From positions 1 through 64,000 of the forward strand of contig JACRGO010000237.1 of the NCBI GenBank assembly GCA_016212295.1: DNA of 64,000 nucleotides, read 5' to 3'. This stretch comes from Nitrospinota bacterium (GTDB taxonomy: Bacteria; Nitrospinota; Nitrospinia; JACRGO01). A model generated the notes under the pieces. The model ran no database searches. It was given only the letters and a program-made list of their open reading frames with translations, and was not told where the DNA came from. Made by a program: the position numbers and the translations under genes. Shown here piece by piece: positions 28,555 through 38,401 of this stretch (its first letter is position 1; every line of letters begins with the position of its first letter).

Positions 28555-28770
28555 CTAAACAAGTCTTTTTAAATCTTCAATAGAAAGATCAATTTTTTTT
28601 AGGATATTGTGCAGTGTCCCTTTTTTAAGCTCCTTATGGTTTGGGACCACAACCGAGATATTTTTTTCGAGGTTGTGAAGAAAAATATGGCTTCCTCTTT
28701 GGTGGTCCACCGTGTACCCTATTCTGTGTAGAGCTTTAACCACTTGCCTCCCGGAAAAGGTTTTGCTCAA
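28555..28770 (-). CDS. hicA: HicA-family mRNA interferase toxin
   Basis: A 71-residue HicA toxin with a double-stranded-RNA-binding-like fold. The motif [10 protein letters not shown] carries the catalytic histidine, and [17 protein letters not shown] is typical of the C-terminal part. It cleaves mRNA and is neutralised by HicB. It overlaps hicB by 4 bases with the antitoxin first, a common coupling in this type II module. Confidence 0.92.
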   Translation of the reverse strand: MSKTFSGRQVVKALHRIGYTVDHQRGSHIFLHNLEKNISVVVPNHKELKKGTLHNILKKIDLSIEDLKRLV

Positions 28771-28982
28771 ATCGTTACCTCGATTTCGCTGACGCTGACT
28801 CCCGGCCTTGTTTTTATTTCATTAAGCTTTTCAAGTCCCTCAAGATAACACAATATTGCTTCCTTGGCATTTTCAAGCGCCTGCTCAGTGGTTTCACCTT
28901 GGGTAAAGCATCCATCAAGGGCAGGAACCGAAACCGTAAAACCTCCTTCGACTGCGCTTTCCAAAACAACGCTGAATTTCAT
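28767..28982 (-). CDS. hicB: HicB-family antitoxin
   Basis: A 71-residue antitoxin with the partial RNase H-like HicB fold: [20 protein letters not shown] then [20 protein letters not shown]. It has no separate DNA-binding domain, so autoregulation would have to act through the complex. I chose the ATG at 28982 because the upstream alternative (29006) encodes the AGGAGG ribosome site itself. Confidence 0.9.
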   Translation of the reverse strand: MKFSVVLESAVEGGFTVSVPALDGCFTQGETTEQALENAKEAILCYLEGLEKLNEIKTRPGVSVSEIEVTI

Positions 28983-29164
28983 CCGGCAAACCCTCCTTTT
29001 TCCCATTTCGTTTTTGCATTCGTGAAAATATTATTCCCAATTTCAGGGAAAGTCAATAGGAAATTTGCGGTAACACTTTAGCTGTTACTCTCGCTCCCAG
29101 TGTCCTCCCTGGGAGCGTCCGAGCTAAGATGCTTTTCACCTCAACTTTTTAAAAAATTATAATC

Positions 29165-29230
29165 ATAACAATTTGTCTCTGCATTGCAAAATAGTCATGA
29201 CAATTTGTCATTTGAATAACAATTTGTTAT
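29165..29230. promoter_or_regulatory. Three iterated operator-like palindromes
   Basis: ATGACAATTTGTCAT (29197-29211) and ATAACAATTTGTTAT (29216-29230) are perfect 15-bp palindromes, and ATAACAATTTGTCTC (29165-29179) is a half-matched third. All share ACAATTTGT. They sit 32 and 19 bp apart. The last overlaps a TATGAT -10 (29228-29233) in front of the ATG at 29240. This arrangement is typical of operators for a dimeric repressor such as an XRE or antitoxin protein. Confidence 0.65.
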
Positions 29231-29239
29231 GATTTTTCC

Positions 29240-29437
29240 ATGAAAAAGAGAGTTTGTGAAAGACATATCATTATGGGACAAAATAGAGTATCTGAATTAC
29301 GACTCCACCAAGGACAGGAAAATCTTTTTGGAGGAAAGATAAGTTTAAAAATTGGAAAAATAAGGTCAAGGGTATATACGATATTTATTTTCACAATAGA
29401 CTGCATATCGATTCCGTCCAACTCGTTCTCAATTTGA
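29240..29437 (+). CDS. Small ORF behind the triple operator
   Basis: A 65-codon ORF (MKKRVCERHIIMGQNRVSEL onward) whose ATG is 6 bases past a -10 box inside the operator array, so it would be read from a leaderless message. It has no recognisable domain and its C-terminal third is hydrophobic. It may be a remnant of the gene the operators once controlled. Confidence 0.3.
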   Translation: MKKRVCERHIIMGQNRVSELRLHQGQENLFGGKISLKIGKIRSRVYTIFIFTIDCISIPSNSFSI

Positions 29438-29671
29438 GAAAAAACCTCCAATACGGGATAGCCAATGCCTTCCCGTTCCCGTTTTTTTAAACTCCCTTTC
29501 CTGCTAAACCGGCCAGGGGCCGGGACCCAAAAGGGCTTCCGCCATGATGCCCATAAAATGTTTTAGCCGCGAAAAAAGGATATCTTGCGAACACAGGGTC
29601 TAACAGATGACGCGGATTGACACGAATTTCCGAACGTAATAATATCAATATCTTGAACGCCAAATTTCACC

Positions 29672-31087
29672 GTGATTCCATCATGGATTTTTGGTTTTAA
29701 CCCTTCAGCCCTTAGCCCTTTGCCTTTCGCCTTCAGCCCTTCGCCTGGAAAAGCCTTCCTTTTCTTGGCTTTGATTTTTGGTACCGCCTTTTGTCTGATA
29801 ACCCCTCCATTTCAGGCTGTTGACGAGGAATTCCATTTCTTTCGCGCTTACCAGTTGTCCGAAGGGGCGGTTTTGTCCGAGGTGGTTGAGGGCAAGGCCG
29901 GACACAGGCTTCCCAAAAGTATTGAGGACTCCATCTCCTTAACCAAAAATTTACAGCGCCACCCGGACAAAAAATACGGCATTGATACGGCCTTGGCCGA
30001 GTTTCATATACCGCTCAATGAAAAAGACAAGAATTTTGTACCCTTCCCTAACTCAGCGGTCTACAGTCCGGTCCCATATCTCCCGCAAGCAATTGGGATT
30101 TTCATTGGAAGATTTTTCCAGTTGCCGCCCGTTTTTTTGGTCTTTCCGGGCCGTTTTTTAAACCTGCTTGCATGGACTTTGCTGGTATATAACGCCATAA
30201 AGGCGGCACCTGTTTTAAAATGGTTCTTCTTCGCGCTTTCGCTCATGCCAATGACGATCTTCACCGCCGCTTCCTTGTCCGCTGACGCGGCAACGATAGG
30301 ATTGGCTTTCCTTCTGACCGCCACGGTCCTGAATTTAGTGTTCGTGAAAAAAACTATCAGCGCGCCTGAAATGGCCAGGCTGCTTATTTTAACCGCGCTC
30401 CTGTCGCTGTCCAAGCAAATTTACGTCACCCTGGCTTTAATGGTCTTCATTGTTCCAAGCGAGAAATTCAAATCAAAAAAAACTTATTTCCTTTTCATGG
30501 CCGGGCTGCTGATTTTAAATCTGGCCGTGAACATCGCGTGGACTTTTCAGGTGAAGGGCTATCTGAATTATGAGAACGGAGCGGCCGGGGGAGAGCAAAT
30601 ACGTTTTATTCTTCAAAATATTTTCAGTTATCTTTGGATTGTTTCATGCACGTTTTTAAACGAACTTCGTTTTTATCTGGTTTCCCTGGTAGGCATATTA
30701 GGGTGGTACGACACTCATTTCCCCAGTTGGTTTTACTTCTCGTTCCTGCTTATACTGTTGCTGTCCCTGCTTTTTGAAAACAGCGGCGATATTTATTTTA
30801 ACGCCCGGCAAAAAATCATATTGATTTTAGTTCCCTGCTCCTGCCTCCTGCTGAACTACACGGCTATTTATGTGACCTTTAATCCAGTGGGCAGCCAGGG
30901 AATAACGGGCATGCAGGGCAGGTACTTCATCCCGTTGGTTCCCATGTTGTCCCTGGCGGCTGTTTCAAAAAGGCCCTTGTTTTCCGGTAAACTAACAACC
31001 GCCTTTCATGTGGCGCTGTTGATTCTGTCTCCGCTCTGGCTGGCCTTCACTTGCTTTGTTTTGGTCCAGAGATTTTATATAATCTAA
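29672..31087 (+). CDS. DUF2142 membrane protein
   Basis: A 471-residue polytopic membrane protein with roughly ten hydrophobic segments. The periplasmic start of DUF2142, PPFQAVDEEFHFFRAYQLSE, follows the first helix, as usual for this GT-C-like family linked to surface polysaccharides. The GTG at 29672 is only one possible start. The first 25 residues (NPSALSPLPFAFSPSP) translate a cccttcagcccttagcc repeat, so the real start may be a TTG near the first helix. The TPR lipoprotein gene follows. Confidence 0.75.
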   Translation: MIPSWIFGFNPSALSPLPFAFSPSPGKAFLFLALIFGTAFCLITPPFQAVDEEFHFFRAYQLSEGAVLSEVVEGKAGHRLPKSIEDSISLTKNLQRHPDKKYGIDTALAEFHIPLNEKDKNFVPFPNSAVYSPVPYLPQAIGIFIGRFFQLPPVFLVFPGRFLNLLAWTLLVYNAIKAAPVLKWFFFALSLMPMTIFTAASLSADAATIGLAFLLTATVLNLVFVKKTISAPEMARLLILTALLSLSKQIYVTLALMVFIVPSEKFKSKKTYFLFMAGLLILNLAVNIAWTFQVKGYLNYENGAAGGEQIRFILQNIFSYLWIVSCTFLNELRFYLVSLVGILGWYDTHFPSWFYFSFLLILLLSLLFENSGDIYFNARQKIILILVPCSCLLLNYTAIYVTFNPVGSQGITGMQGRYFIPLVPMLSLAAVSKRPLFSGKLTTAFHVALLILSPLWLAFTCFVLVQRFYII

Positions 31088-31163
31088 CCCCTGCTATCAT
31101 GTGGAAAGGCTCTCCAGGCATGACGCCAAGACCTTCGCCCTTGAAAGAAATCTCAATCCATTT

Positions 31164-32156
31164 ATGAAAACGCCGCAACTAAAAATTTTCCACTGCTTTC
31201 TTCTGGCTCTTTTACTTTTTGCTTGCGCCACTACGTCAGCTCAAAAAGATGCTGCCGTGAAGCCAGACCCGGCAAAGGAACTGTTTCTTGCCGGCAGAAC
31301 GCTCTTCCAGGAAGGAAAGCCAAAGGAGGCGCTCGTAAAATTTGAAGAGTCCCTGAAAATTTGCGAAACGGACAGCATCAAGTCCTGCATGGCGGACAAT
31401 CTCTACCTTATGGGATTGTCGCATGCGACTTTGGCGGACCCGGAACAGGCGCCGGCTTTCCTTCAAAGGGCAGAGGGACTATATAAGGAATCGGGAAATG
31501 AAGCGGCGCTTGCGGCGGCGCTGAACGCCTTGGGGAAAATATACGTGGACAGGAATGAGTTTGCCATTGCGCTGCAATATTTCAACCAGTCCCTTGAAAT
31601 AGACAACAGGATCAACAATTCCTCAGGGGCCGCCGGCACATACAATAACATCGGAAAAATATATTACAAGAGAGGGGACTACGCCAAGGCATTGGATTAT
31701 TATAACAAGGCCCTGGATTTCTTTGTTTCCACCGGCAATGCCGGCCGCTCCAAGGTGGTCCTGCTCAATATACGCATGGCTGAAAAAGAGATGCTGGAAA
31801 GGGAGGGGAATAAAGAGGCCGGCGCCAAGGAAGGGCCGTCATTGGACAAGGAAGAGTCCGTTGCGAAGCCTCTGGAAGCCGGGCGACAGGAAGATCAAGT
31901 TTCAGAAGTTCCAACGAACGTGGAAAAAAAAGAAAACATCCAGCACGTTGAAATTACCATCCTCGCCAATTTATTGAATTTATACCAAGCCCCTTCAGCG
32001 GGGTCCATGGTAGTAGCCAGGGTTTTAAAGGGGGGGGCATACAAAACCCTCGATTATGTCCATGATGAAAAGTCAAGAGAATCCTTCTTCAGGATTCAGT
32101 TAAAAAACGGCAAGACAGGCTGGATCCGCGAGCGGGAAAACAAAGGAGGAAATTAG
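31164..32156 (+). CDS. TPR lipoprotein with C-terminal SH3-like domain
   Basis: A 330-residue exported lipoprotein. The signal peptide ends in the lipobox LLFAC with Cys21. TPR units follow (AKELFLAGRTLFQEGKPKEA, ALNALGKIYVDRNEFAIALQ, TYNNIGKIYYKRGDYAKALD), then a charged linker and a bacterial SH3-like domain (LLNLYQAPSAGSMVVARVLK ... GKTGWIRE). The ATG at 31164 fits the signal peptide; a GTG at 31101 would hide it. The SH3 domain suggests binding to peptidoglycan or to a periplasmic partner. Confidence 0.7.
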   Translation: MKTPQLKIFHCFLLALLLFACATTSAQKDAAVKPDPAKELFLAGRTLFQEGKPKEALVKFEESLKICETDSIKSCMADNLYLMGLSHATLADPEQAPAFLQRAEGLYKESGNEAALAAALNALGKIYVDRNEFAIALQYFNQSLEIDNRINNSSGAAGTYNNIGKIYYKRGDYAKALDYYNKALDFFVSTGNAGRSKVVLLNIRMAEKEMLEREGNKEAGAKEGPSLDKEESVAKPLEAGRQEDQVSEVPTNVEKKENIQHVEITILANLLNLYQAPSAGSMVVARVLKGGAYKTLDYVHDEKSRESFFRIQLKNGKTGWIRERENKGGN

Positions 32157-32185
32157 GCGAAGGGCTGAAGGCAAAGGGCTAAGGG
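32155..32185. repeat. 'gcgaagggctgaagg' repeat, inverted copy of 29701-29746
   Basis: The bases aggcgaagggctgaaggcaa and following are the reverse complement of the repeat at 29701-29746. The pair brackets the DUF2142-lipoprotein locus in opposite orientations. The rest of the gap to 32395 holds a partial copy (32341-32383) of the MITE-like element at 13270-13420. Confidence 0.6.
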
Positions 32186-32395
32186 CCGATCCACTAATAA
32201 TTCATATGAACGTTAATTTTCACACTGTGTTGAAGCAAGGCTAATATTTCCTGGTCCCTGACACCTGTGAACTATTACCAATCCACGATTTCAGAATGTG
32301 CAAGAAAAACCGCCGGCGATATGTGGCATTATAAAACCTAGCCAAAAATATTTGAAATTCTCAGAATAGGCGAGTAAGTATCTAAGGCTTCATGA

Positions 32396-33819
32396 TCAGC
32401 TTGTCTCGCAAGCTGCACTGCTGAAAGGATTGTTTGTGAAACAAGAAATTAATTTCCCTTGCGTCTTCCGCAGTTTTTCCATCTCCGTTTTGACTTCCGC
32501 GAAATTGGGATTAAGCCTCAGCGCTTTTTTAAAACAATCCACAGCCTCGTGGCTTTCTTGTTTCAGCGTATAAACCATTCCCATGTTATAGTGGACCACC
32601 GCGTCGTCAGGATAGATTTTCAGGGCTTTCCTGTAATTCCTGATTGCGTCATCATACTTTTTTTGTTTTCTAAGGGAGATGGCGACACGATTAAGGGTGT
32701 GGAAAAGGTCCTCTTGGGTACCGCCGCTTCCTTTTCTGTTTCCGTCATTACGTGGTAAAGGTCCGCAAGGGCGATAAGGGCATTGATGAATTTGCCGCCC
32801 ATCATTTTCAGCGCCAGCATAAAATACTCTTCCGCCTTCTGGTAATTTTTTTTGAGCTGGTACGCCCGGCCTTCTCCCACAAGCCGCCGAGGCGCGTAGG
32901 TGTTCATTGCGTCCGTTTTGAATTCATACTTCTTCCTTAGATTCAGAACGGTTTCCTTCAAAAGATATATGGCCTTTTGAAATCCTCCAGATTCATCAGG
33001 ATTTGACGCATCATGGTTGGATTGGATTTCCCGGACCATTGCCATGGCCTCCTCTCTTTTTGAATCCATTACTTCAATTACTTTTAATTCCCCCTTTAAT
33101 TCCCCGGCCATCCTGTCCATTAAAGACAACAATTCCTGGACCCTGGAATATTGAAAAGTCGACAGCGCTATATCCGCGGCCCGGGGATCGTTTTTCCTTT
33201 CTAAAATATTTTCTCCTATGTCGATCAGTTTCTTAAAAGTCGAATCAGTGAGTTTTTCGTTGATATGATCGAGGGCCGCCTCTATCATTTTTGTTATATT
33301 TTCGCTGTTTTGAGACACCACGCTGGCCTCTATCTTCGCTTCCTTGGCGAGAGCTATGATTTGGCTGTGTCTGTTTTGCTCATCCAGGGTTAAGCCGTCC
33401 ATATTTGGAAAGTCAACTACAATGACAGCGCCGCTAAAACGGGGATGCGACCTGAGTTCCTTGACCGTCTCAATGGCGCGAGGGGCATCGGCGAGATCCG
33501 TTATGGACAAAAAAACAAGACGGCATTGAAGCATCATCTCCTTGGAATCCATTGCTTTTTCTCCCATGAGGTCCGCAATCATATTCCACTCGTCGCCTAT
33601 CAGGCGCATGGCCTCGGAATAACTTTTCAGCAGGCAAATATTCTCCACCCCCTGGTCTTTCAGTCCTTTTTTCACCGTGGACCGTCTTGCGCTGCTTCCC
33701 GTTATTTCCACGACCGCCACATACCCGCTTTGGTTTTTTGAACTATTCCGGCGGTCCAGCAAAAATTCGCCAATATTTTTTATTTTTTTTTGATCCGTTT
33801 TTCTTTCAAAGGGGTTCAT
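32396..33819 (-). pseudogene. Receiver-like / TPR protein with a frameshift
   Basis: The first 370 residues (33819 to about 32725) hold a CheY-like domain (YVAVVEITGSSARRSTVKKG ... SGAVIVVDFPNMDGL), a helical region and a TPR unit (YQLKKNYQKAEEYFMLALKM). A -1 shift near 32720-32730 then restores TPR coding in another frame: ISLRKQKKYDDAIRNYRKAL, followed by MVYTLKQESHEAVDCFKKAL down to 32396. Unshifted, the protein ends in unrelated residues at 32620. The intact form would be about 474 residues. Role is unknown; a signalling scaffold is plausible. Confidence 0.65.
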
Positions 33820-33962
33820 GTTTTTTTGAGGTAAGAGGGCTTACGCATAAGAAACCGTTCAGTGCCGTAAATGGATTTTAGCCACAACTTACACGAGCCC
33901 GGCATACGGATGGCATACAGATTCGATTTTAAGGGAGTAACAAAGGGAAATGCGCTGGTTCA

Positions 33963-36900
33963 CTACAGGAGGGTTTTGTATATCTCTTCGGTTTTTGGAG
34001 AGGGGACGTCGCCCAGTGACGAAAAAAGGATTCGGCGGCATTGCTTATAAAAGGATATCCCCAAGGCTGGATTCCCCGCGCTCCGGCAGCATACCATGAT
34101 CCTTTGGTAAAATTCCTCAAGGGCAGGGTCCGTATCCAGTATCCCTCGATAACAGTCAATGGCCTTGTCGAACTCTTCCCCTCGCTCAAGGTAATTTCCC
34201 GCCTTGGACGCCATGTGGACAAATCTGTTTTTGAGCCTTTCTCTATAGGCGATCAACCATGCCTTTTCACTGTCTCCCGCCAGATACCTGCCTTTATACA
34301 GCTCGAAAACCTTTCGAGCCAGGGAGGACGCGAGTTTTATATCATTACCATCGGAACTAACGCCCTCTTTCCCCTCGCATCTTTTCATGAATGCTTCCAT
34401 CTCTTCGTGCAGTTTGCCAAAGGCCCATATATCCACCCAACAATATCTTCTATTAATGGCTATGGCGCCTCCTTGCCGCTGTATAGTTTTATCGTTTCCT
34501 ATGAGCTTGCGCAGCCTGTGCAATGCCGCCTCGAAGGACTGGTAAGCCAGGTCGCCGTCGGCATCCGGCCAGAGGACATCGGCCAATTGCTCGAAATTCA
34601 CATTCGCGCCGCCAAGGGTGATCAGCGCCTTGAGCAGTTCCAGCGGTTTCTGCTGCACCTTCCCTGAAAACTCAATCGGTTTGCCGTCCTTTATGATCCT
34701 GAATCCGCCCAAGGTATATATCTTTATGGGATAGGGCCAACTTTCGGACGACCTAGTATTCGCAGGGGGCGTTAAGTTCCGCCTCCTGATGAGGCCCAGC
34801 ACGTACTCCGTTTCGATGCCTTGTTCAAGGGCCTTGGCGCAGAAAAGTGACATCATCTCCGGGCGCCAACGCGAGAAGTTCACGTAGTTGTGGCGGGCGC
34901 CGATGGCGAATGCCAGACGAAGTTCGCTCACGCCTTGCGCTTCATCTCCCTGTTCAAGGGCAAACCACGCCTTAAAAACATGGCATAGAAACTCAACATG
35001 AGTCAGCCCGCGCATCAGAGACAAGGCAATAGCCAAATCCTGCTCCGCCTCCTTGTAACGCTTCATGTCGAACAACGTGACGCCGCGCTCGATCCGGCAC
35101 AATGCCACGGTAAAGGGACACGCGGTATCCTCGCTGAAACTTACCGCTTGATTGCCATGTTCGATGGAAAGCGTAAAATCGCCTTGATACCAGGCCACCA
35201 AGGCTGCCATGTAGTGATAAAGGCTCCTGTCCAATGTGCGGACGGAATTAAGACGCGCGATTCTGTTCAGGAAATCCTTGGCCGCTGCAAGATCGCCTTG
35301 AGAAATTTCGCTATAGATGCCCTGGCCGAAAAGGAAGAAATCCAACAGGTGCACGCCCGTTTCCTCGCCAAGGGCCATGCCATGAGCGATGGAGGAAAGA
35401 CAGGTATTGTGATCGGCTACAAGCCAGGCATACATGGCTTTTATGCCATACCACCCCTGCATCGCCAGAGGATCCGTGCCGGGTTTTTCGCTTGCCTGGC
35501 GCAAGGCGTCCACGATGAGCGCGCCCTTCGCGAAATCCCCCATAATATAACGCCAGGTTGTTTCCGAGCGAGATGCGTAGGGAAAAGTCGGCGTCGCCTA
35601 GCACGATGCGATTCAGACGCTCCGCCCACATTGGCAGATCAGGATGAAGGGGTTGCCGCCAAAGCAAGGCGTTGAACATGCCTGACGCCACCCGCGCCTC
35701 AATATCGGACGACGGAAAGGCAGGATGCTTCCGCGCAATGGTTTCCAACTCGTCAATCCACGCGCCCATCGGCCTGAAGTCGTTCCATGCAAAGACAAAA
35801 GTGTCCATGACGGCCGCCCACGCAAGAAACAAACCGGATACATCCTCTTCTTCCTTGAACATCGGGCAGGCCTTTTCGAAATGTCCTCCGGCCTCGACGG
35901 GGTTATAGGCCATCCGGCATATTCCAAGCCAATAAAGGAGCCAGGGGGATGCTTCTTTCAGTTCGCCCGGAATATTTTCTATCCACTCCTCAAGACTCTT
36001 GCTTCTGCCCTGCGATGCCAACGCTGGAGCAAGGCTTACCGTCAGGCGCATGGCGTTGCCCCAGTCATGGGCATCCATATAAAGGCCAACCGCCTCGTCC
36101 ATTTGCCCCCTTATCTCCATGAGTAAAGCGGCCCTTTGCCGTAGGATGGAGATTTCCAGTCGCGTGAATGTCTCGCGGGAACGGGCCAGCAGGAACTCCC
36201 TGAAGAGAGGATGATACTGGTATCCGTCCATGTACAATTTGGTGAAATAATTTTTACGGCTCAGGCTTTCCAGGATTTTTCCGGCGGAGTCGATCTCCGT
36301 GAGTTTTTCCGCAGTTTCCGGGTCAATTTTATTTAAAAAGACCGTTTTGAGAAGGACTTCCTGGACCACTGTATCTGTCCTGTCAAAAATCTCGCTGGCG
36401 AAATACTCGAATACCTCTCGCTGTTTTTTTTTGGGGACAGGCGTCATTTCGCCTGAGGGAGAGCTTTCCATCATCAGCAGGAGCCCGGCCGCCCATCCAT
36501 CCGTTCGCTCGTGCAACTTCTTCACGGAGTCGCCGGGCAAGTCCTTCCTCTCTTTTACCTTTAAAAACTCTTTTGACTCCTCCAGGGAGAATTTTATTTC
36601 AGCCCACCCCAGGGAACTGATTTTATTGTTTGCCCGCAGACGCGCGAATTGCGGCGGCGGTTCCTGGCGGCTCAATATGATAACCTTGACCCATTCAGGA
36701 ATAAGGTCCAGGCCGCCGCTCATCATCTCCTGAAAAGCAGGACCAGGGACGTCCTGGTAGTTGTCGAGGACTATGGTGAATGATTTTGAATCGCGTTTTT
36801 TCGCGGCGCGGGGACGGCCTTTGCCCGTGGCAGCCAAATCCGCCGGCAATAGCCTATGGAAAAGTTTTTCAAAATAGCGCCTTGTAAAGGATGGGATGGC

Positions 36901-37203
36901 CTGGAAATATTCGGAGGTCAATAGAGGAAGCGGTTTCTTATATCTTGGCGCGGCCTTTTTGGCGGCCAGTCCCATGTAATAAAAGAAGGTCGCGAGGTCG
37001 GAGTCGCCCCCATCCACCTGATACCAGAGGCATGGCAGCTTTCGGGCGTCCAGATAGTCGGCCACCAAGGTGGTCTTTCCAGAGCCAGGAGAGGCGCTGA
37101 CCCAGGTAATCGGCTTTTCTCTTCCTGTGTCCAGCAAGTGGAAAAGTCGTTCCCTCCGGGCAATCCCGGTAAGATTCGGACGGTTTATTTTGGTTGCGGC
37201 CAT
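33963..37203 (-). pseudogene. MalT-like ATPase / TPR / BTAD transcriptional regulator, frameshifted
   Basis: Two overlapping frames (35311-37203 and 33963-35543) join if one G is removed from a five-G run (complement of 35537-35541), giving 1079 residues. The order is an N-terminal STAND-type ATPase (SASPGSGKTTLVADYL Walker A; TIVLDNYQD Walker B; GWAAGLLLMM), then TPR-like helices, then a C-terminal BTAD/SARP-type region (IKIYTLGGFRIIKDGKPIEF; YQSFEAALHRLRKLIGND). Such proteins are signal-dependent activators. The initiation codon lies in a copy of the dispersed palindrome. It is either a true frameshift or a homopolymer error. Confidence 0.8.
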
Positions 37204-37215
37204 GTAGCGCTATGG
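37188..37215 (+). repeat. Copy of the dispersed palindrome at a gene start
   Basis: ttttggttgcggccatgtag then cgctatgg is one of the best matches to the consensus. The complement of its 'cat' (37201-37203) is the ATG of the BTAD regulator, so the first residues MAATKI are encoded by the repeat. The remainder of the gap to 37468 is AT-rich with aactgtaaactgtaaacc repeats. Confidence 0.7.
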
Positions 37216-37468
37216 TATCGTTGAAGAACTGAAAAATCAAGCGCTTATTTTCCAGGAATTCGACTCGCGTGATCCGCGAACTCCGCGGTTAAAAAAAACT
37301 AATTTTTTTTATTCACGGTTGCGATGCCGGGCCTTTTGCCATATTTATAATCCTTGAAAATCCGGAATGCTTTTTCTTTTAATTCCGTTCTTTTTGCTTT
37401 TTGATTTTACCAACTGTTAACTGTAAACTGTAAACCGTTAAAGCCTTTCAGCATGACAAAAAAACAAA

Positions 37469-38296
37469 ATGAAAGATTACTATTCAATACTTGAAATTGG
37501 CAGGGACGCCGGGGAGGACGGGATAAAAAAATCCTACAGGAGGCTGGCCATGCAGTACCACCCGGACCGCAATCCGAACGATCCCAAGGCCGAGGAAAAA
37601 TTCAAGGAAATAACCGAGGCTTACGGGGTCCTGATGGACCCGGTAAAAAGAAGGGAGTACGATACTTTTTTCAGCCATGCCAAGGAGCGCCGGGGACACG
37701 AAGGGACCCAATTCCGGTATAGCGAGGAAGAAATCTTCCGTGACCTCTTCAATGATCCAAACCTTTTCAATTTTTTCAACGAGCTTGGGAAAGAATTTGA
37801 AAAGTCCGGCGTCCGCTTCGGTCCCTCCCTGTTTGAAAGCGTATTCTTCCGCAAGGGCGGTATTTTTTTCGCCGGGGCGGTATTCAGTCCCTTGAACAAG
37901 GCTTATAAACTGTATAATTTCTTCAAAATGGCCCAAACCGCCCATTCCGCTTTCAAAAAATACCAGGACTCCAAGGGGGACAGTCCGGGTGGACTAAAAG
38001 AGGAGAAGTCTACAAAGCCGGGGTTTATAAAGGAAAAGATCAAGGGCCTATTTGGAAAGAAAGAGGCCGCTCAAGGGGCGGAAGGCGATCCGGTTTTCCG
38101 CTTGCGCATTTCCCCCAGGGAGGCGGCGGAGGGGACTGAAAAATCCATGGCGTTTAAAATCAACGGCCAGGAAGAAAGGCTTAAGGTAAAAATACCAATG
38201 GGCGCCGGAAACGGGACTAAATTAAGGCTTAAGGGAAAGGGCGCGCGAACAAGCGATGGCAGAGGTGATCTTTATATTCTCATCGAGGTTGGATAG
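37469..38296 (+). CDS. DnaJ-like co-chaperone
   Basis: A 275-residue J-domain protein. The J domain (residues 1-68) has [16 protein letters not shown] with the HPD motif. A G/F-poor middle follows and a single DnaJ C-terminal substrate-binding-type domain ([17 protein letters not shown] ... [20 protein letters not shown]). The zinc-finger domain of classical DnaJ is absent. It would stimulate a DnaK ATPase and is likely a specialised co-chaperone. No Shine-Dalgarno sequence is obvious. An out-of-frame ATG lies 17 bases upstream. Confidence 0.88.
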   Translation: MKDYYSILEIGRDAGEDGIKKSYRRLAMQYHPDRNPNDPKAEEKFKEITEAYGVLMDPVKRREYDTFFSHAKERRGHEGTQFRYSEEEIFRDLFNDPNLFNFFNELGKEFEKSGVRFGPSLFESVFFRKGGIFFAGAVFSPLNKAYKLYNFFKMAQTAHSAFKKYQDSKGDSPGGLKEEKSTKPGFIKEKIKGLFGKKEAAQGAEGDPVFRLRISPREAAEGTEKSMAFKINGQEERLKVKIPMGAGNGTKLRLKGKGARTSDGRGDLYILIEVG

Positions 38297-38401
38297 ATTC
38301 ATACCCGGCTACCGCCCCTCCGGTATGTATCATTATCGGCCTCCCTGCCTGAAAAATTGCGCCGCTTTTTCAAAAGCGTTAGCTGTAGTACAATAATAAT
38401 C

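Noticed and set aside
25792-29437. Integron integrase gene
   Set aside because: No tyrosine-recombinase motif was found in any frame here or elsewhere in the window, so the clusters are called integrase-less.
34041-34667. 208-codon plus-strand ORF (and 34998-35675)
   Set aside because: Both are antisense shadows of the BTAD regulator.
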